A program made the position numbers and the translations under genes. Below, in pieces: positions 30,756 to 39,690 of a DNA stretch of 39,690 bases (position 1 is its first letter; each line of letters begins with the position of its first letter). The notes under the pieces were generated by a model, which did not search any database, was not told the DNA's origin, and was given only the letters and a program-made list of their open reading frames with translations. The stretch lies in NCBI GenBank assembly GCA_001603425.1, contig LUYZ01000084.1:1-39690 (forward strand). The letters are read 5' to 3'. Source of the DNA: Bacteroidales bacterium Bact_08. Its GTDB lineage: Bacteria > Bacteroidota > Bacteroidia > Bacteroidales > UBA932.

Positions 30756-32111
30756 ATGGGAGCATTTCACGCATATGATATAAGAGGGGTGTACAATAGA
30801 GATTTTGATAAAGAGGTTGTATATAAAATAGGTTACTTTTTACCCAAGTTATTAAATACAAATAAAGTATTGATTGGTAGAGATGTTAGAGACTCTTCTC
30901 CAGAGATAAGAGAGTATCTTGTGAAAGGTATTACAGATTCTGGAGCCGATGTTTACGACTTGGGGCTATCTACAACTCCAATGGTGTATTATGCAACTGG
31001 TAAATATGGTTTTACTGCATCGGCACAAATAACTGCGTCACATAATCCAAAAGAGTATAATGGTTTAAAAATATCCAGAGATAATGCATTGCCAGTTGGA
31101 TTTGATACTGGTCTCTCTACGTTAAAGGAGTGGATAGATACCAAAGAGATAGTTGTTAGCGAAAAGAGAGGTTCTGTTGTGGAGATGGATGTCAAGAGTG
31201 AGTATATCCAATTCCTCCTAAAATATAAAAAAGATCTCTCCAATTTAAATATTGGTGTGGATGTTTCAAATGGAATGGCTGGACTTCTTATAAAAGATGT
31301 TCTAGGTGACTCCTCAGATTCTCTTCACTATATTTTTGAAGAGATGGATGGGACTTTTCCTAATCATGAAGCAAATCCTTTAGTTCATGACAATATATTA
31401 GATCTTATAGCTCTGGTAAAAGAGAGAGGATGCGATATTGGGGTGATATTTGATGGAGATGCCGACAGAGTTATGTTTGTAGATGAGAATGGTAAGTTTA
31501 TCTCTCCAGATTTAATGATAGCTCTATTGGGTCACTATTTTCTTGAAGAGAGAGGAGAGAAGGGGTTGGTATTGCAAGATATAAGAAGTTCAAAAGCTGT
31601 AGGTGAGTATCTTTCAAAAATGGGTGCTAAGGTAGAGACTTGGAGAGTTGGTAGAGCCTTTGCTGCTCATAAGCTTAGAGAAATCAATGGTATATATGGC
31701 GGAGAGTTGGCTGGGCACTATTATTTTAGAGATTTTTTCTATAGTGACTCTGGTTTTATGGCTTGTCTTATAATTCTAGGTGTTTTGTCAGATTTAAAGA
31801 AAAAAGGATTATCGGTATCTGAGGTGATTTCTAATATTGCTAAGTATCAAAATTCTGGAGAGATCAATTTTGTTATCGAAAAGAAAAAAGAGGCTATGGA
31901 TTTTGTAAGAGATCACTTTATGAATACAGAGGAGTATTTGGCCTATTTCGATTTTGATGGATATAGAGTTGAGTTTAAAGATTGGTGGTTTAATATTAGG
32001 CCTTCTAATACAGAGCCATATTTAAGGTTTTTGGCAGAGGCATCTTCTAAAGAGCTTCTAGATCAAAAAGTTTCAAAGGTGAAGGAGTTATTGAAAAATT
32101 TCCAATCGTAA
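30756..32111 (+). CDS. Phosphomannomutase/phosphoglucomutase family protein
   Basis: The 451-residue alpha-D-phosphohexomutase has the active-site serine loop FTASAQITASHNPKEYNGLKIS, metal loop VIFDGDADRVMFVDENG, sugar-binding loop YGGELAGHYYF and phosphate-binding loop IRPSNTEPYLRFLAE. This is the ManB/AlgC-like group converting hexose-6-phosphate and hexose-1-phosphate; mannose or glucose preference cannot be read. It probably feeds nucleotide-sugar synthesis. The next gene starts five bases downstream. Confidence 0.92.
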   Translation: MGAFHAYDIRGVYNRDFDKEVVYKIGYFLPKLLNTNKVLIGRDVRDSSPEIREYLVKGITDSGADVYDLGLSTTPMVYYATGKYGFTASAQITASHNPKEYNGLKISRDNALPVGFDTGLSTLKEWIDTKEIVVSEKRGSVVEMDVKSEYIQFLLKYKKDLSNLNIGVDVSNGMAGLLIKDVLGDSSDSLHYIFEEMDGTFPNHEANPLVHDNILDLIALVKERGCDIGVIFDGDADRVMFVDENGKFISPDLMIALLGHYFLEERGEKGLVLQDIRSSKAVGEYLSKMGAKVETWRVGRAFAAHKLREINGIYGGELAGHYYFRDFFYSDSGFMACLIILGVLSDLKKKGLSVSEVISNIAKYQNSGEINFVIEKKKEAMDFVRDHFMNTEEYLAYFDFDGYRVEFKDWWFNIRPSNTEPYLRFLAEASSKELLDQKVSKVKELLKNFQS

Positions 32112-32116
32112 ATATT

Positions 32117-33376
32117 TTGAGAAGATATATTCCATTAGATATTTTAAGGGGGATCTCAATTTTTGGGATGGTTTTTTCTGCTATTATTCCTTATGGGGTT
32201 CTCCCTTATTGGATGTATCATATTCAGACACCTCCTCCTTCTCATCAGTTTGACCCTTCAATTTCTGGTATTAGTTGGGTAGATATGGTCTTCCCAATAT
32301 TTATCTTTTGTATGGGTGTTGCTATTCCAATAGCAAACAGGAAAAAAATGGATGGTGTAAATTTCAAGAGAGATTTTTTAATTGGGACTTTCAAGAGGTT
32401 TCTGATGCTGTGGTTGTTCTCTTACCTATATGTAATTACCAATTTTTCTAATATAAACGATTGGAGGGCTCAACTTCTGACTCTTTTTGGGTTCTTTGGG
32501 CTTTTTATACTGTATCTGATCTTACCCAAAAAGAGTGGCGCAAAACAAGGTTTAATAATAAGAGTTCTCTCTATTTTTATAATTGGAGTTACAGTTGCAT
32601 TGGGGTATTTTATCTTTGATAGAGTTGTGACTGTTCATAGAAGTGGAATAATAATTTTCTTACTTGCCTTTTTGTATCTTTTTGGTGCATTAATTTGGTT
32701 TTATACTAAGAGTTCATTAAAAAGCAGGTTTATAGTTTGGATTGGTCTAATTGTATTAGCTGCAGTAACGATGCCTTTTGAGATACAGCAATACTTATAT
32801 TCACTTAAAGAGATAAGGTGGTTTTTTAACTTGGAGTCACTATATTTTCTTATAATTTTGGTGCCTGCTACTGTGCTTGGTGATAGACTATATGATAAGC
32901 TAACTAGAGGTAGTGTTAATGAGATGGGAAATTTGGGTCGTATAAAGATGTGGTATGTTAATAATAGAGTGGAGTTACTATCGGCTTTTGTTCTTATGTT
33001 GATTGGCATTATATTCTATTTTATTGAGGGTTCTATTTCAAAATCTCCTTGTACTATATCGTTTTGCTTGGTCTCTCTATCGATATCTATGTTTTTACTG
33101 TTTTTAATTGATATTGTTGTCTATAAAGAGAGTCATGTTAATAATTGGATTGTTAAAATATTTTCTGGCGCAGGCTCTAATCCTCTTTTGAGTTATGTTG
33201 CTTTTGGTAATCTTGTAATTCCATTTTTTAAATTAACAGGTTTTATCTATATTTATAATGCACTATATCCTTCAGATATGCCGTGGATTGGTGTGTTGAG
33301 AGCTGCTCTTTTTGTTCTATTGACAATGAAACTTGTCTCTATATTGAGTGACAAAAAGGTGTTTTGGAGAGCTTAG
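32117..33376 (+). CDS. Multi-pass membrane protein, DUF5009/HGSNAT-like acyltransferase
   Basis: The protein is 419 residues with about ten hydrophobic segments. It begins RYIPLDILRGISIFGMVFSAIIPYG and continues ISWVDMVFPIFIFCMGVAIPIANRKKM, the signature of DUF5009/YeiB-like proteins related to heparan-alpha-glucosaminide N-acetyltransferase. Such proteins may acylate extracytoplasmic sugars, which is unproven here. The start is TTG at 32117, five bases after the previous stop; no ATG lies near the conserved N-terminus. Confidence 0.8.
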   Translation: MRRYIPLDILRGISIFGMVFSAIIPYGVLPYWMYHIQTPPPSHQFDPSISGISWVDMVFPIFIFCMGVAIPIANRKKMDGVNFKRDFLIGTFKRFLMLWLFSYLYVITNFSNINDWRAQLLTLFGFFGLFILYLILPKKSGAKQGLIIRVLSIFIIGVTVALGYFIFDRVVTVHRSGIIIFLLAFLYLFGALIWFYTKSSLKSRFIVWIGLIVLAAVTMPFEIQQYLYSLKEIRWFFNLESLYFLIILVPATVLGDRLYDKLTRGSVNEMGNLGRIKMWYVNNRVELLSAFVLMLIGIIFYFIEGSISKSPCTISFCLVSLSISMFLLFLIDIVVYKESHVNNWIVKIFSGAGSNPLLSYVAFGNLVIPFFKLTGFIYIYNALYPSDMPWIGVLRAALFVLLTMKLVSILSDKKVFWRA

Positions 33377-33402
33377 AGTAATTAATTATAGATACGCACA
33401 TT

Positions 33403-35202
33403 ATGAGTGGATTAGATTATGGAGTTATTGGTAACTGCAGAACTGCTGCATTGGTTTCTAAAGAAGGAAGTATAGATTGGTTATGTTTCCCAGACTTTGA
33501 TTCTCCATCGGTATTTTCCAAAATTTTAGATGAAAAAATTGGGGGCGAGTTCTCCTTTATCTTAGATGAAAGTTATTCCTCTACACAAAGATATGTTAGG
33601 GAGACAAATATCCTTTGTACAACATTTGATAATGGCATAGATGCCTTTGAGGTATTGGATTTTATGCCAAGATATAAAACAGGAGGAGATGCTCAAGAGT
33701 ACTATCTTCCTGCTGAGATTTGCCGATATATAAGGGTCCTTAAGGGTAGCCCCTCGGTTATTATTAATTATAATCCCTCTTTTAATTATGCCAAAGAGGG
33801 TGCTCTTCATTATGTTAATGGTAAGTACATAAGGAGTAGTTCTGCCTTAAATGAGCAAAGCTCAATGTTTTTATACTCAAGTTACGATTTAAACGATATC
33901 CTAGATAGAAAGAGTATCTCTCTCAAAAAGGAGGGATATATTTTACTTTCATATAATCAAAAGTTAATTGAGATAGACCTTAAAAGGATATATTTAGAGT
34001 ACTCAAGGACCAAGGTTTATTGGCTTAATTGGGTCAATAGAAGTAAATGTTTTAAGGAGTTTGATAGCGTTTTTGATAGGAGTTCTCTGATTCTTAAATT
34101 AATGTCTTATCAGCCCTCTGGTGCTGTGCTTGCAGCACTAACAACTAGTATTCCAGAGACAATAGGTGAGGAGAGAAATTGGGATTATAGATTTTGTTGG
34201 ATAAGAGATGCATCAATGTCTATAGAGACCCTAATAAGTATAGGCCACTTGGGTGCTGCAAAGAGGTTTATATCATTTATTAAGTGTATATTAAAATCGA
34301 AAGATGACTCTTTCCAAATTATGTATGGCATACGTGGAGAGAGAGAGCTTACAGAGAGTGTGTTAGATCACTTGAGTGGATATATGGATTCAAAGCCAGT
34401 TAGAATAGGTAATGCTGCTTATAGTCAAAAACAGAACGACTCTGTTGGTTATCTTATGGATGTGATATATAAATATTTTCTCTATTTCCCAGGTACTCTT
34501 AACGAAGTTGAGGATATGTGGCAAGTTGTCAAAAATATTGTAAGAGATGTTTATTTAGATTGGAGAGAGCCAGATAAAGGTATTTGGGAAATTAGAGGGA
34601 ACTCTACACACTTTGTATTCTCAAAAGTTATGTCGTGGGTTGCTTTAGACAGAGCAATTAAAATTGCTGAGCTATTAGATCAAGATAGTTTTGCATCTAT
34701 GTGGAGAGAAGAGGCAAATTCTATTGTAATGGATGTTCATATAAAGGGTTGGAATGCTCAGTTGGGTAGCTTTACTCAAGCTTACGACAATAGTGCATTG
34801 GACTCCTCTCTATTGCTTATGGAGGAGTATGGCTTTATAGAACCTGATAATCCAAGATTTATTAGTACAGTAAAAGCTATAAAAAATGATCTATTAAATG
34901 ATGATTTAATGTATAGATATAGAGTGAAAGACGATTTTGGGGAACCTAAATCGGCATTTACAATTTGTACCTTTTGGATGATTAGGGCTCTATATGTAAT
35001 TGGAGAGCAGCAGCAGGCAAGAGATCTGTTCTCTAACCTGCTAAAATACTCTAACCATTTAGGTCTTTTTAGTGAAGATTTGGACTTTGTAACAAAAAGA
35101 CAACTAGGTAATTTCCCACAAGCTTATTCACATTTAGCTTTAATTAATACTATAGAGTTATTCTCAAAAGAGATGGAGAGATCTTGTTTTATAAAACCAT
35201 AA
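33403..35202 (+). CDS. Glycoside hydrolase family 15 (trehalase/glucoamylase type)
   Basis: The protein is 599 residues, the length of bacterial GH15 enzymes of the trehalase-like type. The N-terminal domain starts LDYGVIGNCRTAALVSKEGSIDWLCFPDFDSPSVFSK. The (alpha/alpha)6 catalytic part carries NWDYRFCWIRDASMSIETL, the general-acid region DKGIWEIRG, and QAYDNSALDSSLLLM. It converges with and overlaps by 14 bases the trehalose-6-phosphate synthase/phosphatase gene, so trehalose is the most likely substrate. Other alpha-glucans cannot be excluded. No signal peptide is seen, so it is cytoplasmic. Confidence 0.88.
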   Translation: MSGLDYGVIGNCRTAALVSKEGSIDWLCFPDFDSPSVFSKILDEKIGGEFSFILDESYSSTQRYVRETNILCTTFDNGIDAFEVLDFMPRYKTGGDAQEYYLPAEICRYIRVLKGSPSVIINYNPSFNYAKEGALHYVNGKYIRSSSALNEQSSMFLYSSYDLNDILDRKSISLKKEGYILLSYNQKLIEIDLKRIYLEYSRTKVYWLNWVNRSKCFKEFDSVFDRSSLILKLMSYQPSGAVLAALTTSIPETIGEERNWDYRFCWIRDASMSIETLISIGHLGAAKRFISFIKCILKSKDDSFQIMYGIRGERELTESVLDHLSGYMDSKPVRIGNAAYSQKQNDSVGYLMDVIYKYFLYFPGTLNEVEDMWQVVKNIVRDVYLDWREPDKGIWEIRGNSTHFVFSKVMSWVALDRAIKIAELLDQDSFASMWREEANSIVMDVHIKGWNAQLGSFTQAYDNSALDSSLLLMEEYGFIEPDNPRFISTVKAIKNDLLNDDLMYRYRVKDDFGEPKSAFTICTFWMIRALYVIGEQQQARDLFSNLLKYSNHLGLFSEDLDFVTKRQLGNFPQAYSHLALINTIELFSKEMERSCFIKP

Positions 35203-37363
35203 TTGAAGATAGTAGATCTAGCGTATCTGATTGCTTTAGAAGAGTGTATTTTGCGTTATCAGAAAGGCCTCCTATTTTAATAGTATATGCGCTGTCTGGG
35301 AGTTCTTTGAACATATCTTCATCTGTTATGTCATCTCCCATGCATAAAATAAAGTCATATCTATTTTCTGCAAGTAGTCGTCTTATTTCTGATCCTTTTG
35401 TGAATTCTGGTTGTTTGATCTCTATAATTTTATTCCCTTTCATTATCTGAAGATGCTCTTTTGTGCAAGGTGTAATTAATTCGTCCATTAATTGCCTTTC
35501 TCTAATTGACGAAAGCCATGCGTCAACTTTTCTATAATGCCAAACTAGTGCAGTTTTCTTAACTTCTAAAGATGATCTAGGGGTTTTTTGGACAAATCGC
35601 TCTAATATAGAGGTTATGGAGTTGTCCCAATCTTTTAACTCGGTAAAATTATTATGCCACTCTCCATTCTCTTTATAATAGACACCATGTTCGGCAGCCA
35701 TTCCAATATTTAGTTTTCCAAGCCACTTCTCTAATGTCTCTTTATCTCTTCCGCTGCTTATGACCACTCTGTTTTTTGGGTCTTGTGTAAGTTTAGATAG
35801 AATAGATAATAGATTTTCCGAAGGATAGGCCTCTTCTGGATTTGGTTTAAAAGGAGATAGAGTTCCATCATAATCCAGAACAATAAGTCTATTTACTGAA
35901 TTTGAATAGTTCCGAAGGATATTTTTTTCGATCTCTTTATTAATAACTTTTTGATACATAAGATGATTTTGATATCGGATGTTCTCTAACTCTGCAAAAA
36001 AATCTTTAAACCATTTTTCTACGGTTTGGAGAGATATTATTTTTTGTAATTTTTTTAACCTTGATAACTTCTCTTCTGTTGACATTATTAGAGCATCTGT
36101 TATTGCATTTTCAATTTGAGATGTGTCATTTGGGTTTATAATAAGTGCGTCTGTCATCTCAATTGATGCTCCAGCCATCTCAGATAGAATTAAGACACCA
36201 CAGCTATCTCTTTTTGTTGCAACATACTCTTTAGCAACAAGGTTCATACCATCTCTTAAAGGGGTAACAAGTGCAATGTCTGCCACATAGTACATAGCAC
36301 ATAGATCTTCGAATGAAAAACCGTGATAAAAATAGTGAATTGGTGTCCAATCAATATCGGAGTATTTGCCATTTATATTACCAATTAATTGATCTATATT
36401 TGTTTTGAGTTCGGAATAGCTATCAACCTTATCTCTAGATGGTACCAGAATTATAAATAGAGACACTTTTCTTCTTAAACTTCTATTGTTTTCTAAAAAT
36501 TGTGAAAATGCTTTTAGCCTATTTATTATACCCTTACTATAATCTAGTCTATCTACAGATAAGATGATTTTTTGATTTTTGTATCTCTTTTTAAATAGAT
36601 CTGCTCTCTCTTTAATCTCTGGATTTAGTATAGCACTATTGTATAGATTATAATTTATTCCCATAGGAAGAGCCTCAACCTTTACTATTCTCTCCTTTAG
36701 CTTTACTATATCCATATCAAAATTTAAATCACACACTCTTTCGACTGCAGATATAAAGTGCCTCATATATTCATGGGTGTGAAAACCAATTAAATCTGCT
36801 CCAAGAAGGCCATTTAGTAGTTCGGCCCTTTCTGGTAGGACTCTAAATAGCTCATATGATGGAAATGGGATATGGTGGAAATATCCGATACTAATATTAT
36901 TGTATTTTTTTCTTAAGAGTGCAGGTAGGAGCATTAATTGATAATCATGAATCCATACTATATCCCCCTCTTCTATAATCTCTTGGGATATATCTGCAAA
37001 CATTTGATTTACTTTTTTATACCTTTCCCAATGAGAGTCATTGTGTAGAATTAACGAATAGAAGTAGTGACAAAGTGGCCATATTTTTGAATTGCTGTAG
37101 CCCTCGTAATACTCTCTGATATCTTTTTTTGATAGAAAAACTGGGTGAAAGTTATCGCTATTTAGTTTTTGCGTTATATACCTTTTTTCTTTTTCACTTT
37201 TAGGTTCTTCTATTCCAGGCCATCCAATCCAGTGTTTTTCATATTCTATATCCAGAGAGTTTAGCCCCGTCGTTAAGCCCCCTTCACTTCTGGTAAATTC
37301 TACACTTTCTCCCTTTTTTACTACTTTTATAGGAAGTCTGTTAGATATAATTACTATTTTCAT
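35189..37363 (-). CDS. Fused trehalose-6-phosphate synthase/trehalose-6-phosphatase (OtsA-OtsB)
   Basis: The 724-residue bifunctional protein has a GT20 domain over about residues 1-470: VIISNRLPIKV, GGLTTGL, WIHDYQLMLLPALLRK, IGYFHHIPFPSYELFRVLPER, ILSVDRLDYSKGI and LRDGMNLVAKEYVA. The HAD phosphatase from about residue 490 has LIVLDYDGTLSPFKP (DxDGT), VVISSGRDKETLEKWLG and CMGDDITDEDMF. Both active sites are intact, so it should make trehalose from UDP-glucose and glucose-6-phosphate. It is convergent with the GH15 gene, giving synthesis and likely breakdown side by side. Its 5' end faces the ECF sigma gene; the promoter is weak or unclear. Confidence 0.95.
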   Translation of the reverse strand: MKIVIISNRLPIKVVKKGESVEFTRSEGGLTTGLNSLDIEYEKHWIGWPGIEEPKSEKEKRYITQKLNSDNFHPVFLSKKDIREYYEGYSNSKIWPLCHYFYSLILHNDSHWERYKKVNQMFADISQEIIEEGDIVWIHDYQLMLLPALLRKKYNNISIGYFHHIPFPSYELFRVLPERAELLNGLLGADLIGFHTHEYMRHFISAVERVCDLNFDMDIVKLKERIVKVEALPMGINYNLYNSAILNPEIKERADLFKKRYKNQKIILSVDRLDYSKGIINRLKAFSQFLENNRSLRRKVSLFIILVPSRDKVDSYSELKTNIDQLIGNINGKYSDIDWTPIHYFYHGFSFEDLCAMYYVADIALVTPLRDGMNLVAKEYVATKRDSCGVLILSEMAGASIEMTDALIINPNDTSQIENAITDALIMSTEEKLSRLKKLQKIISLQTVEKWFKDFFAELENIRYQNHLMYQKVINKEIEKNILRNYSNSVNRLIVLDYDGTLSPFKPNPEEAYPSENLLSILSKLTQDPKNRVVISSGRDKETLEKWLGKLNIGMAAEHGVYYKENGEWHNNFTELKDWDNSITSILERFVQKTPRSSLEVKKTALVWHYRKVDAWLSSIRERQLMDELITPCTKEHLQIMKGNKIIEIKQPEFTKGSEIRRLLAENRYDFILCMGDDITDEDMFKELPDSAYTIKIGGLSDNAKYTLLKQSDTLDLLSSIMVL

Positions 37364-37414
37364 CTCTCTTTTTTTAGTTTGTTTTGGAGTAATGTAATAA
37401 AAAATTACTTTTTT

Positions 37415-37440
37415 TGCAACATTATGAGTCTCTATTCGTC
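37415..37440 (+). promoter_or_regulatory. ECF-type promoter of the sigma-factor operon
   Basis: TGCAAC (37415-37420), exactly 16 bases, then CGTC (37437-37440) matches the AAC-N16-CGTC architecture of many ECF sigma factor promoters. No TAnnTTTG box is present. A start near 37447 would leave a very short leader before the ATG at 37454. It suggests autoregulation. Confidence 0.6.
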
Positions 37441-37453
37441 TAAATAGTAGATT

Positions 37454-37969
37454 ATGACAGAGAGAGAGTTTAATATAGTAGTAAATAACTATAGGCCAAA
37501 GCTTATATTCTTTGCAGCCAGTTATTTAAGAGAGGGTGCAGCCACTCCAGAAGATATGGTTCAGGAGGCTGTTCTTAAGTTATGGAACTACTCCAGAAAA
37601 GAGAGTGTTAAAAATCCATCTGCTATATTGGTGCAAATTTTAAAAAATGTTTGTTTAGATTATATAAAATTAAAGAAAAATAGTCAAGACAGTATAGATA
37701 ATGATCAAAGTTCTTATCATCATCTTTACGATAGTAGTAGCTCTGCTTTAGATATACTAGATTCTAAGGATAAGATAAGTAGACTAAATAGAGTATTGAA
37801 CTCCATGTCCAAAGATCAGATGTTGGCCATAAGATTAAGAGACATAATGGGATTGGAGATGTCAGAAATAGCAAATGTATTAGATACCTCAGAAAGCAAT
37901 GTGAGAACACTGCTATCTAGAGGTAGAAAAATTTTAAAGGATAAATATTATAGAGATGGAAGCAATTGA
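37454..37969 (+). CDS. ECF RNA polymerase sigma factor
   Basis: The 171-residue sigma-70-family factor has region 2 (YRPKLIFFAASYLREGAATPEDMVQEAVLKLWNYS) and region 4 (LNSMSKDQMLAIRLRDIMGLEMSEIANVLDTSESNVRTLLSRGRKIL) only, the extracytoplasmic-function layout. It overlaps the next gene by 14 bases, which probably encodes its anti-sigma factor. An ECF-type promoter lies directly upstream. The same gene order (ECF sigma, small membrane protein, DUF4252) recurs in Bacteroidetes. Confidence 0.93.
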   Translation: MTEREFNIVVNNYRPKLIFFAASYLREGAATPEDMVQEAVLKLWNYSRKESVKNPSAILVQILKNVCLDYIKLKKNSQDSIDNDQSSYHHLYDSSSSALDILDSKDKISRLNRVLNSMSKDQMLAIRLRDIMGLEMSEIANVLDTSESNVRTLLSRGRKILKDKYYRDGSN

Positions 37970-38498
37970 TAGTAAAAAAGCAGAGGTGCTTATAGATAAG
38001 TATCTTAATGCCGAAACCTCTCTGGAGGAGGAGAGACAATTACGCTCGTTCTTTTCAAAGAGTGAGAATATAGAAGACCATCTATTAGATTATAAAGAGT
38101 TATTTGTTGATTTTGCTCAAGAGATTGAGTCTATGGATAGCTTCGCAAATAATTATGTTAAACAAAACATTGAGTCAAAGACAAAGGTTAGAAGAGTTAT
38201 ATTTAGACTATCATCAGTGGCCTCTATAGCGGCACTATTTATAGTATCGTTTATTATTTTTTCTAGAGATTCAGCCAATATAAATAGCTATATTTTATTA
38301 GATGGATCTAAAGTGGAGGATGTTGTTTTGGTAAAAAGCAAGGCAAATGAGAATTTATCCAAAATGGGTTCTCTTATGAATAACATAAAATCTGCAGAAA
38401 ACTCATTGACTATTATGCAGAAAGCGAACTCAACTTTGGAGTCAGTACAAAACTCTAACTCACTTTTGAGACAAAAACTAGGTGATCTTCGTCTATAG
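37956..38498 (+). CDS. Putative membrane anti-sigma factor
   Basis: The 180-residue protein has a cytoplasmic helical N-terminus (KKAEVLIDKYLNAETSLEEERQLRSFFSKSENIEDHLLDYKELFVDF) like Bacteroidetes anti-sigma proteins. A single membrane segment lies near residues 88-105 (SSVASIAALFIVSFIIFS), followed by an outer region with a coiled-coil-like tail. No zinc-binding HxxxCxxC motif is seen. The 14-base overlap with the sigma gene and the topology suggest it sequesters that sigma factor. Function is inferred from context. Confidence 0.7.
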   Translation: MEAIDSKKAEVLIDKYLNAETSLEEERQLRSFFSKSENIEDHLLDYKELFVDFAQEIESMDSFANNYVKQNIESKTKVRRVIFRLSSVASIAALFIVSFIIFSRDSANINSYILLDGSKVEDVVLVKSKANENLSKMGSLMNNIKSAENSLTIMQKANSTLESVQNSNSLLRQKLGDLRL

Positions 38499-38526
38499 TA
38501 TGTAGATGTTGTAAATTAAAATTGTT

Positions 38527-39144
38527 ATGAAAAAGATATTTAAAAATAGTTTATTTGTTGGTTTAGTATTATTTGCATTGACACCTATTGCTTTTGCGCA
38601 ATCACCTATCTCCACCGAGATTGACTCTGCCGATGTAAGTAATAGCCCTCAAAGTGTATCATCTGGGCAGTCTAGAGGTCAAGGACGTTCGGGATCAGTT
38701 ACTTTAAGAGACGTTAATGCTTTGAATCAGATTTTTGATAAATATGAGCAAAAAAAAGGAGTAGAATCTATTTTGATATCATCAGATCTTCTTAGTTTAT
38801 CAATGGGTTCTAATGTGAATGAAAGTACAAAAGAGCTATTGTCCAAATTATCTGGAATCAGGATAATAAATATTAAAAAATCTATAAGAGAAGGTAATCT
38901 AGATGTTTCTTCTGCATTTGTTTCTGAGATAACCTCTTTACTAACGTCTGATTCTTTTAAAAGAGTAATGAGGGTTATGGATGGTTCAGAAAGATTGGAG
39001 ATGTTTGTTACAAATAGAGAGGTTAATGGGGCTCTAATTTTTATTGCCAACTCAAAGGATGCTGTTTCTGTTATTGCAATTTCTGGAGATGTAGATAAGA
39101 GAGTAATTGATGCGGCTCTCTCGGGAGAGATTAAAATTAAATAG
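38527..39144 (+). CDS. DUF4252-family secreted protein
   Basis: The protein is 205 residues with a signal peptide (about 1-25, ending AFAQS). A serine/glycine-rich linker (SSGQSRGQGRSGS) is followed by the DUF4252 domain (NQIFDKYEQKKGVESILISSDLLSLSM...IRIINIKKS...MVTNREV-type strands...VIAISGDVD). No lipobox is seen, unlike many relatives. The family is usually found behind ECF sigma/anti-sigma pairs in Bacteroidetes and has no known activity. Confidence 0.82.
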   Translation: MKKIFKNSLFVGLVLFALTPIAFAQSPISTEIDSADVSNSPQSVSSGQSRGQGRSGSVTLRDVNALNQIFDKYEQKKGVESILISSDLLSLSMGSNVNESTKELLSKLSGIRIINIKKSIREGNLDVSSAFVSEITSLLTSDSFKRVMRVMDGSERLEMFVTNREVNGALIFIANSKDAVSVIAISGDVDKRVIDAALSGEIKIK

Positions 39145-39180
39145 ATAATATTGTATAATATAAGAATATAATTAAAATTT

Positions 39181-39690
39181 ATGAAAAGGATTTTTAGTTT
39201 TTTGATGTCTTTAGTTTTGCTTGTTGTTGTAGGTAGAGAGCTTTGTGCTCAAACATTAGTCCAGATAGGAGAAGCAAAAATTGTAGTTCAGTCACCAATA
39301 AGAGTAGATAAGCAGGATTCATTAAATATTAAAGATCGGCACAACTATCGTAGATTCAATTCCCAAAAAAGATATAGTGGATACTCCACAAAAGACTTTT
39401 TTATAGGAACATCATCTATGCTTCCTATCGAGGATAATAATAAGTTTGATATGTATTATGGAGATGTGTTCAATTTAGAGTTTGGATATAAATACTTTTA
39501 TAGAGTTTCAAAAAGATATGCTGTTGGTAGTACTTTGCAATACTCTTTCTATAATTATAAATTAAAAGGAGCTGCTCAGAACGATTATTTGGGATTTGAT
39601 GTGCCAGGTAGTGTTAGAAAGGAGTATTTTAGAACAGATAATATTGGAACTAGTTTTATTAATAGATTCTATCTTTTCCCAATAAATAAG
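39181..39690 (+). CDS. Putative outer-membrane beta-barrel protein, partial (cut by right edge)
   Basis: An open frame starts at ATG 39181 and runs 170 codons without a stop to the window end. A signal peptide (MKRIFSFLMSLVLLVVVGRELCAQ) is followed by sequence with alternating aromatic strands (DVFNLEFGYKYFYRVSKRYAVGSTLQYSFYNYKLKG; NIGTSFINRFYLFP) typical of a small porin-like barrel. It is 36 bases after the DUF4252 gene and may be the last member of the ECF-sigma operon. The family is not recognised and the length is unknown. Confidence 0.65.
   Translation, partial: MKRIFSFLMSLVLLVVVGRELCAQTLVQIGEAKIVVQSPIRVDKQDSLNIKDRHNYRRFNSQKRYSGYSTKDFFIGTSSMLPIEDNNKFDMYYGDVFNLEFGYKYFYRVSKRYAVGSTLQYSFYNYKLKGAAQNDYLGFDVPGSVRKEYFRTDNIGTSFINRFYLFPINK

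Overview
The window comes from a low-GC member of the Bacteroidota, most likely Bacteroidales-like. Evidence: many upstream regions carry the Bacteroidetes -7 box TAnnTTTG, several with TTG 19-21 bases upstream; Shine-Dalgarno sites are scarce; codons are AT-rich (AGA, ATA, TTA); and the gene set is typical (BtuB/BtuG-like cobalamin uptake behind a B12 riboswitch, a glycine-lipid GlsB/GlsA-like pair, an M56/BlaI pair with plug-like tails, DUF4837, DUF4252 and DUF5009-type proteins). I cannot name the species.

Positions 1-6941 are a compact type II-C CRISPR-Cas locus. An array of 22 identical 47-bp repeats enters from the left edge and ends at a + strand terminator. It is followed by cas2, cas1 and cas9 on the minus strand with 4-base overlaps, and by a tracrRNA on the plus strand diverging from cas9. 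No csn2 or cas4 is present. Each repeat appears to contain a complete Bacteroidetes-type promoter (TTG-N19-TATCTTTA), so crRNAs may be transcribed repeat by repeat, analogous to Neisseria II-C arrays. Two spacers encode the same nine-residue peptide with only synonymous differences.

Positions 6970-11785 are accessory: a BlaI-type repressor with an M56 metallopeptidase, a pirin gene reduced to three collapsed fragments, an AbiE type IV toxin-antitoxin pair with an inverted repeat around its promoter, and an AAA-type ATPase behind a 15-bp tandem-repeat promoter. The block ends at the 3' side of a tRNA-Leu(CAA).

From 11786 on the content is mostly core. A cobalamin riboswitch leads btuB and a BtuG-like surface lipoprotein. 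Then come OsmC and miaB (minus), an LEA-type lipoprotein and a SPOR protein (plus), the glsA-glsB pair (minus), rpoN and an amidohydrolase lipoprotein (plus). Next on the minus strand are upp, radC, tRNA-Glu/rpsT and a five-gene envelope operon (superoxide-reductase-like protein, M23 peptidase, dxr, rseP, DUF4837). Divergent from it run ruvX, def, a phosphohexomutase, a membrane protein and a GH15 hydrolase, convergent with a fused trehalose-6-phosphate synthase/phosphatase. The window closes with an ECF sigma factor behind an ECF-type promoter, a putative anti-sigma factor, a DUF4252 protein and a barrel-like protein cut by the right edge.

Apart from the CRISPR array, no stretch longer than 300 bases lacks a gene. 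All family assignments are from reading motifs; no search was run.
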